Shown here: positions 60,237 to 64,000 of the stretch, piece after piece
Position numbering within the stretch: the stretch's first letter is position 1
Layout of the letters: every line of letters begins with the position of its first letter
Assembly: GCF_900115115.1 (NCBI RefSeq)
Contig: NZ_FOVI01000001.1
Location: forward strand, 1-64,000
Reading direction: 5' to 3'
DNA: 64,000 nucleotides
Origin: Paenimyroides ummariense
GTDB lineage: Bacteria > Bacteroidota > Bacteroidia > Flavobacteriales > Flavobacteriaceae
The notes under the pieces: model-generated
Seen by the model: the letters and a program-made list of their open reading frames with translations, nothing else
What the model was told of the DNA's origin: nothing
Databases searched by the model: none
Program-made: the position numbers and the translations under genes

Positions 60237-60772
60237 TGCAGTACGTTTACATTCATGGTTTTGGCACTACAGGCGCAAACAGCATCAAGTTTAAAAAAAT
60301 TAAAACACACGCACTTTCAAAAAATTTCAAAGCAATTGCGTTGGAATGGAACGAACATCAGGCGGATATTTTAGAACAACTGATTTTACAACTTGATAAC
60401 CAGATTAATTGGAACGAACCTATTTGTTTAATCGGATCATCGACTGGTGGAAATTTCACCTATCAACTTTTAGAACAATTCACTGATAAAGAACTATTGT
60501 TTGTGCTGATAAATCCTTTGTTAAATGTGGAACAACGAAAAATTGATAACTATAATTTCCCGATGTTGCTGGCAAATCAATTAAAAAATCCGTCAGCAGA
60601 TTTAGCAAACGGATTGATTCTTTTAGGTAAGAACGACGAAGTTTTAGATTACAATTATACTTACGAACGTTTGCATAAATCGAACAAAATTATCATTGGC
60701 GAATGGAATCATACGTTGAGTAATTTAGATACCGCCAAATTATTACGTTTGATTGATTCTGTAAACAAGTAA
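60236..60772 (+). CDS. YqiA/YcfP-like alpha/beta-fold esterase
   Basis: 178 residues. YVYIHGFGTTGANS starts the alpha/beta fold. GSSTGGNF holds the Ser nucleophile in a GxSxG-like elbow. LLGKNDEVLDYN supplies Asp and GEWNHTLSN the catalytic His. It is similar to the UPF0227 esterases. Its start shares TAATG with the beta-lactamase stop, so translation is coupled, but a metabolic connection is not clear. Confidence 0.87.
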   Translation: MQYVYIHGFGTTGANSIKFKKIKTHALSKNFKAIALEWNEHQADILEQLILQLDNQINWNEPICLIGSSTGGNFTYQLLEQFTDKELLFVLINPLLNVEQRKIDNYNFPMLLANQLKNPSADLANGLILLGKNDEVLDYNYTYERLHKSNKIIIGEWNHTLSNLDTAKLLRLIDSVNK

Positions 60773-60783
60773 ATTTAATTTAA

Positions 60784-60820
60784 ACCACATAGAAACATAG
60801 TTTTGAAGTTTCTATGTGGT
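60784..60820. terminator. Bidirectional hairpin / dispersed repeat
   Basis: Perfect 13-bp inverted repeat ACCACATAGAAAC / GTTTCTATGTGGT around an 11-base loop, followed by an A/T run. The CCACATAGA form is also a common Flavobacteriia intergenic repeat (recall). It lies between convergent genes. Confidence 0.65.
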
Positions 60821-60828
60821 AAAAAATT

Positions 60829-61323
60829 TTACGCTTTATCATCTGCAGAAGGACCGTAAATTCCCGGAACAGGAATATCCAGCAAACGCATATAAACCGT
60901 TAATTGTCCGCGGTGGTGAATTAAATGGTTGGTTACAATAAAACGCAACGCTCCGGTTTTTGGCATTGCAGCAATTATATGATCGCCCGCTTTTAGTGCC
61001 CAATCTTCAAAAACAATTTCTTCGTTCATTTGTTCAATGATAGCTTTGTTTTTTTCGAAATCACTTTCCAGTTTACTCAACAAATCATCAACCGAAGTTA
61101 ACTTTGTAGGCACATAATCTACGTGAAAATCAAATGTTTCTTTACTTAAAACAAAATCAACCCAGTTGTGCAGTTCCACAATATGATTGGTCAATTCGCC
61201 CAAAGTCATCGACTTTTCGTGTGGTTTGTAACCAAAACTCTCGTTGTTTAAACGACTAATAATACGTTTGGTGTTTGCTTTTTCGCGTTCTAATTCAATT
61301 AATAATGCTTTTTTAATGCTCAT
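60829..61323 (-). CDS. DinB-family protein
   Basis: 164 residues. ELTNHIVELHNWVDF and TNHLIHHRGQLTVYMRLLDIP are the two histidine-bearing helices that bind a metal in the DinB/YfiT four-helix fold, with the third His between them in HVDYV-like positions or HIIAAM. Family members include thiol-dependent transferases. No specific substrate is read. It is preceded by its own start and ended by the hairpin at 60784. Confidence 0.87.
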   Translation of the reverse strand: MSIKKALLIELEREKANTKRIISRLNNESFGYKPHEKSMTLGELTNHIVELHNWVDFVLSKETFDFHVDYVPTKLTSVDDLLSKLESDFEKNKAIIEQMNEEIVFEDWALKAGDHIIAAMPKTGALRFIVTNHLIHHRGQLTVYMRLLDIPVPGIYGPSADDKA

Positions 61324-61347
61324 TTTTATTTTGTTTTTATTGTTTAA

Positions 61348-61839
61348 TTATTCAAAAGGATTTGGTTCGGGTGGATAGAAAATATCAACATTTCCAAAAT
61401 CAATTTTTAAATTGTAATGTTCAATTTCTTTTTTATATCTATCAATATGTATCAAATAATCGGCAAACTCTGTAAGTGCTTTTGTTGCTTCAGATTCAAA
61501 ATTCTGTACGTAAACTCGTTTTTTACTTTTTAGAAATTCAAACTGATACTCAAATCCATCCACCACATCATCATTAATATATTCCTTTTCAAAACTATTG
61601 CCTTTAATTGTATCTAAATATTCATGGATTTTATTTTTTTCATAATCATCAATCAAATAAAAATAAGCTTTTACTCTTGCAGGAAAACTAGGTGAAACAA
61701 AAACAGTGTCGCCTGTAAATTTAAATACTTTCAAATTTTGCATTCCTGCATACCCAAAAACAAAATCTTCCTGCAAACGAACTTTCTTTTCTTTGCACGA
61801 AACAAAAATCAATATAAATACAATACAAAGAAACCTCAT
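61348..61839 (-). CDS. Hypothetical lipoprotein
   Basis: 163 residues; MRFLCIVFILIFVSCKEKK is a lipoprotein signal with the cysteine near 15. The mature domain is beta-rich and acidic, without recognised motifs (YGYAGMQNLKVFKF to FGNVDIFYPPEPNPF). It lies 24 bases upstream of the DinB gene and may share its transcript. Not recognised. Confidence 0.68.
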   Translation of the reverse strand: MRFLCIVFILIFVSCKEKKVRLQEDFVFGYAGMQNLKVFKFTGDTVFVSPSFPARVKAYFYLIDDYEKNKIHEYLDTIKGNSFEKEYINDDVVDGFEYQFEFLKSKKRVYVQNFESEATKALTEFADYLIHIDRYKKEIEHYNLKIDFGNVDIFYPPEPNPFE

Positions 61840-61988
61840 AAAAAGTTCTATTAGAATTGATGTTTGGCATTATATCAAAGATATAAAAATCGGCAACCAA
61901 CAGCTTAAAAATTAATCGCATCAAAAACTAAAAAAAGTTGTAATTTTACCCACTGTAATTATTGACATCTAAATTATAGCAAAATATA

Positions 61989-63425
61989 ATGAAACATACT
62001 AAGATTAAAGATCTTTTAGCAGGGTCGAGTCTTTTACAAGAAGTAGTGGCAAAAGGCTGGGTGCGTACTTTTAGAAACAACCAGTTCATTGCATTAAACG
62101 ACGGATCTACCATTCATAACATACAATGCGTTTTAGAATTAGACGCTTTTCCTGAAGAAACCATTAAACGTATTACAACCGGCGCGGCAATCAGCGTTAA
62201 AGGTACGTTGGTTGAAAGTCAGGGCAAAGGTCAAAAATACGAAATTCAGGCAAATACGCTGGAAATTTTAGGCGATTCTGATGCTGAAAAATATCCGATA
62301 CAGCCTAAAAAACACTCGTTAGAATTTTTACGCGAAAATGCTCATTTACGTATTCGTACCAATATGTTTGGTGCTATTATGCGTGTGCGCAGTACGCTTT
62401 CTTACGCGGTGCACAAATACTTTCAAGACAACGGATTTTTCTATGTAAACACGCCGATCATCACGGGATCTGATGCCGAAGGTGCCGGTGAAATGTTTCA
62501 GGTTACCGCGTTGCCTTTAGATGGTTCTGCGCCAAGAAATGAAGATGGAAGCATTAATTACAAAGAGGATTTCTTTGGCAAACACACCAACTTAACCGTT
62601 TCGGGTCAGTTAGAAGGAGAAGCTTATGCCATGGCATTGGGATCAATCTATACGTTTGGACCTACTTTTCGTGCAGAAAATTCAAATACATCGCGCCATT
62701 TGGCTGAGTTCTGGATGATTGAACCGGAAGTTGCCTTTAATAATTTAGACGATAATATGGATTTGGCGGAAGATTTCATCAAATTCGTTATTAAATATAC
62801 GGTTGAAAAATGCGAAGACGATTTATTGCAGTTGGAAGCACGATTGATCGATGAAGAAAAATCGAAACCACAGGCAGATCGTTCGGAAATGACGTTGATG
62901 GAGAAACTGAAATTTGTTTTAGAAAACAATTTCAAACGTGTTTCTTATACCGAAGCTATCGATATTTTAAAAGGATCAAAACCTAATAAAAACAAAAAAT
63001 TCCAATATTTAATTGAAGAATGGGGTGCCGATTTACAAAGTGAGCACGAACGTTTCTTGGTTGAAAAACACTTTAAATGTCCGGTAATTTTGTTTGATTA
63101 TCCTGCGAACATTAAATCGTTCTACATGCGTTTAAACGACGATGGAAAAACAGTTCGTGCAATGGATATTTTATTCCCTGGAATCGGTGAAATCGTTGGT
63201 GGATCGCAACGTGAAGAACGCTACGATGTCTTGATCGAAAAAATGCAGGCATTAAATATTCCCGAAGAAGAATTATGGTGGTACTTGGATACCCGCAAAT
63301 TTGGATCGGCAGTTCACTCGGGCTTTGGTTTAGGTTTTGAACGTTTGGTATTGTTCGTAACAGGTATGACCAACATTCGCGACGTAATTCCGTTCCCAAG
63401 AACACCGCAAAACGCAGAATTTTAA
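61989..63425 (+). CDS. asnS: Asparaginyl-tRNA synthetase
   Basis: 478 residues, class IIb. An N-terminal OB-fold anticodon domain ([20 protein letters not shown]) is followed by motif 1 ([20 protein letters not shown]), motif 2 ([20 protein letters not shown]) and motif 3 ([29 protein letters not shown], quoted as [19 protein letters not shown]). It charges tRNA-Asn. Asparagine-specific features include the AEGAGE and SRHLAEF blocks. A strong terminator follows. Confidence 0.97.
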   Translation: MKHTKIKDLLAGSSLLQEVVAKGWVRTFRNNQFIALNDGSTIHNIQCVLELDAFPEETIKRITTGAAISVKGTLVESQGKGQKYEIQANTLEILGDSDAEKYPIQPKKHSLEFLRENAHLRIRTNMFGAIMRVRSTLSYAVHKYFQDNGFFYVNTPIITGSDAEGAGEMFQVTALPLDGSAPRNEDGSINYKEDFFGKHTNLTVSGQLEGEAYAMALGSIYTFGPTFRAENSNTSRHLAEFWMIEPEVAFNNLDDNMDLAEDFIKFVIKYTVEKCEDDLLQLEARLIDEEKSKPQADRSEMTLMEKLKFVLENNFKRVSYTEAIDILKGSKPNKNKKFQYLIEEWGADLQSEHERFLVEKHFKCPVILFDYPANIKSFYMRLNDDGKTVRAMDILFPGIGEIVGGSQREERYDVLIEKMQALNIPEEELWWYLDTRKFGSAVHSGFGLGFERLVLFVTGMTNIRDVIPFPRTPQNAEF

Positions 63426-63430
63426 ATTAT

Positions 63431-63467
63431 AAAACGTTCAACTTAAAAAAGTTTGAACGTTTTTTTA
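63431..63467 (+). terminator. Terminator of asnS
   Basis: AAAACGTTCAA / TTGAACGTTTT stem with an 11-base loop, T-run at the end. Confidence 0.85.
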
Positions 63468-63496
63468 TTAGCTTACAGTTTTAAATTCCATTATAG

Positions 63497-64000
63497 ATGA
63501 TTTTACCAAAAGAACTTAAAGAAGCCATAACGCATCTGTCATCAACCGAAAAAGACAAACTAATTTTCCGTTTGTTAAAAAAAGATTTAGCATTGGCTAA
63601 CCGTTTGCTTTTTGAATTGGTAAGCACAGAAACGGTTGAAGAAAAACGAAAGAAAATACAAAAATCATTAGTTTTTCAAATAGATCGATCTGTTGAACAA
63701 TTTTATTCACCCGGTTATTTATCAATGGATGTGCGCTATATGAGTGGAATGATTACCGAACATGTTCAAATCACTAAAGATAAATTTGGCGATCCTTATC
63801 TTAATTTACTAAATTTAAACGGGATAATTCCAAAACTAAATAAACAGCTACAAACCTATAAACCAATAAAAGCAAATAAATTTTACGTTCCTGCGTTGGC
63901 ACGTATTTTTAAAATTTTAATGAATGTTTCAAAATTTCATGAAGACGAACAATACGAATTTCGTGACGAACTAAACAAATTAGGGGAAAGTATTATAGAA
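63497..64000 (+). CDS. Unrecognised protein, N-terminal part
   Basis: ATG at 63497 opens a frame that stays open for 168 codons to the right edge, so the gene is cut there. The protein begins MILPKELKEAITHLSSTEKD and is helical and basic, with LARIFKILMNVSKFHEDEQY later. No domain is recognised. It follows the asnS terminator, so it has its own promoter, which was not identified with confidence. In relatives the gene after asnS is often rpoN, but this sequence does not look like sigma-54. Confidence 0.7.
   Translation, partial: MILPKELKEAITHLSSTEKDKLIFRLLKKDLALANRLLFELVSTETVEEKRKKIQKSLVFQIDRSVEQFYSPGYLSMDVRYMSGMITEHVQITKDKFGDPYLNLLNLNGIIPKLNKQLQTYKPIKANKFYVPALARIFKILMNVSKFHEDEQYEFRDELNKLGESIIE

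Noticed and set aside
63497..64000. rpoN (sigma-54) after asnS
   Set aside because: The translated sequence has no sigma-54 features (no core-binding or RpoN-box motif in the visible part).
1..64000. tRNA, rRNA, CRISPR arrays, insertion sequences, prophage
   Set aside because: None were recognised by eye; short structured RNAs could have been missed without covariance searches.

Overview
The window is a low-GC chromosomal stretch from a member of Bacteroidota, family Flavobacteriaceae (Flavobacterium/Myroides-like). Three things support this: an alternative complex III (ActA-F) operon running straight into cytochrome c oxidase subunits II and I, many Bacteroidota-restricted families (DUF3098, LuxC-like acyl-CoA reductase beside a ferredoxin, LytTR kinase/regulator pairs, SusC-type plug domains), and repeated TAnnTTTG promoter elements with little Shine-Dalgarno sequence. 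No tRNA, rRNA, CRISPR array, insertion sequence or prophage was seen. No stretch over 300 bases lacks a gene.

Layout. 1-9.2 kb: housekeeping genes on the plus strand (folE, a 23S-intervening-sequence-type protein, cysS, yidD, lgt, an OmpA lipoprotein, a metallo-hydrolase), then a META-domain lipoprotein, a divergent ferredoxin / acyl-CoA reductase pair and an EF-hand protein. 9.4-17 kb, minus strand: a lipoprotein, a 14-TM drug exporter, an ECF sigma factor overlapping a very unusual anti-sigma/TonB-plug/VWA fusion, a methyltransferase and two hypothetical proteins. 17.3-22.4 kb, minus strand: a LytTR two-component system followed by a membrane protein, a divergent LemA protein and a DUF3829 lipoprotein. 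Two promoters here carry matching arrays of three 7-bp half-sites in exact 21-bp register. 22.5-25.5 kb: small enzymes. 25.6-37 kb: the eight-gene act-cox respiratory operon. 37.2-44.1 kb: a SPOR-domain protein, a cation/proton antiporter, a second LytTR module combining two paralogous outer-membrane barrels, an SPFH-tail protein, kinase and regulator, then a third barrel. 44.1-50.5 kb: leuS, ftsX, uppP and truB. 50.5-56 kb: secreted and metabolic enzymes.

53.6-56.7 kb holds two toxin-antitoxin-like modules: a zeta-type kinase with a 48-residue partner, and a ParE-type toxin with its antitoxin. Each is flanked by a direct repeat copied from the 3' end of the adjacent gene (41 bp and 25 bp exact), as if each module had been inserted at a gene end. 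The ParE toxin is frameshifted. pyrH and frr follow, then a caspase/CHAT-like protein without obvious catalytic residues, a DUF3060 protein, a CcrA/CfiA-like subclass B1 metallo-beta-lactamase coupled to a small esterase, a DinB protein, a lipoprotein, asnS and an unrecognised partial gene.

The strongest candidates for something undescribed are the 21-bp-period operator arrays with their LytTR/LemA/DUF3829 gene set, and the pair of toxin modules bounded by duplicated gene 3' ends. All product calls rest on reading the translated proteins and recalling families; no database search was run.
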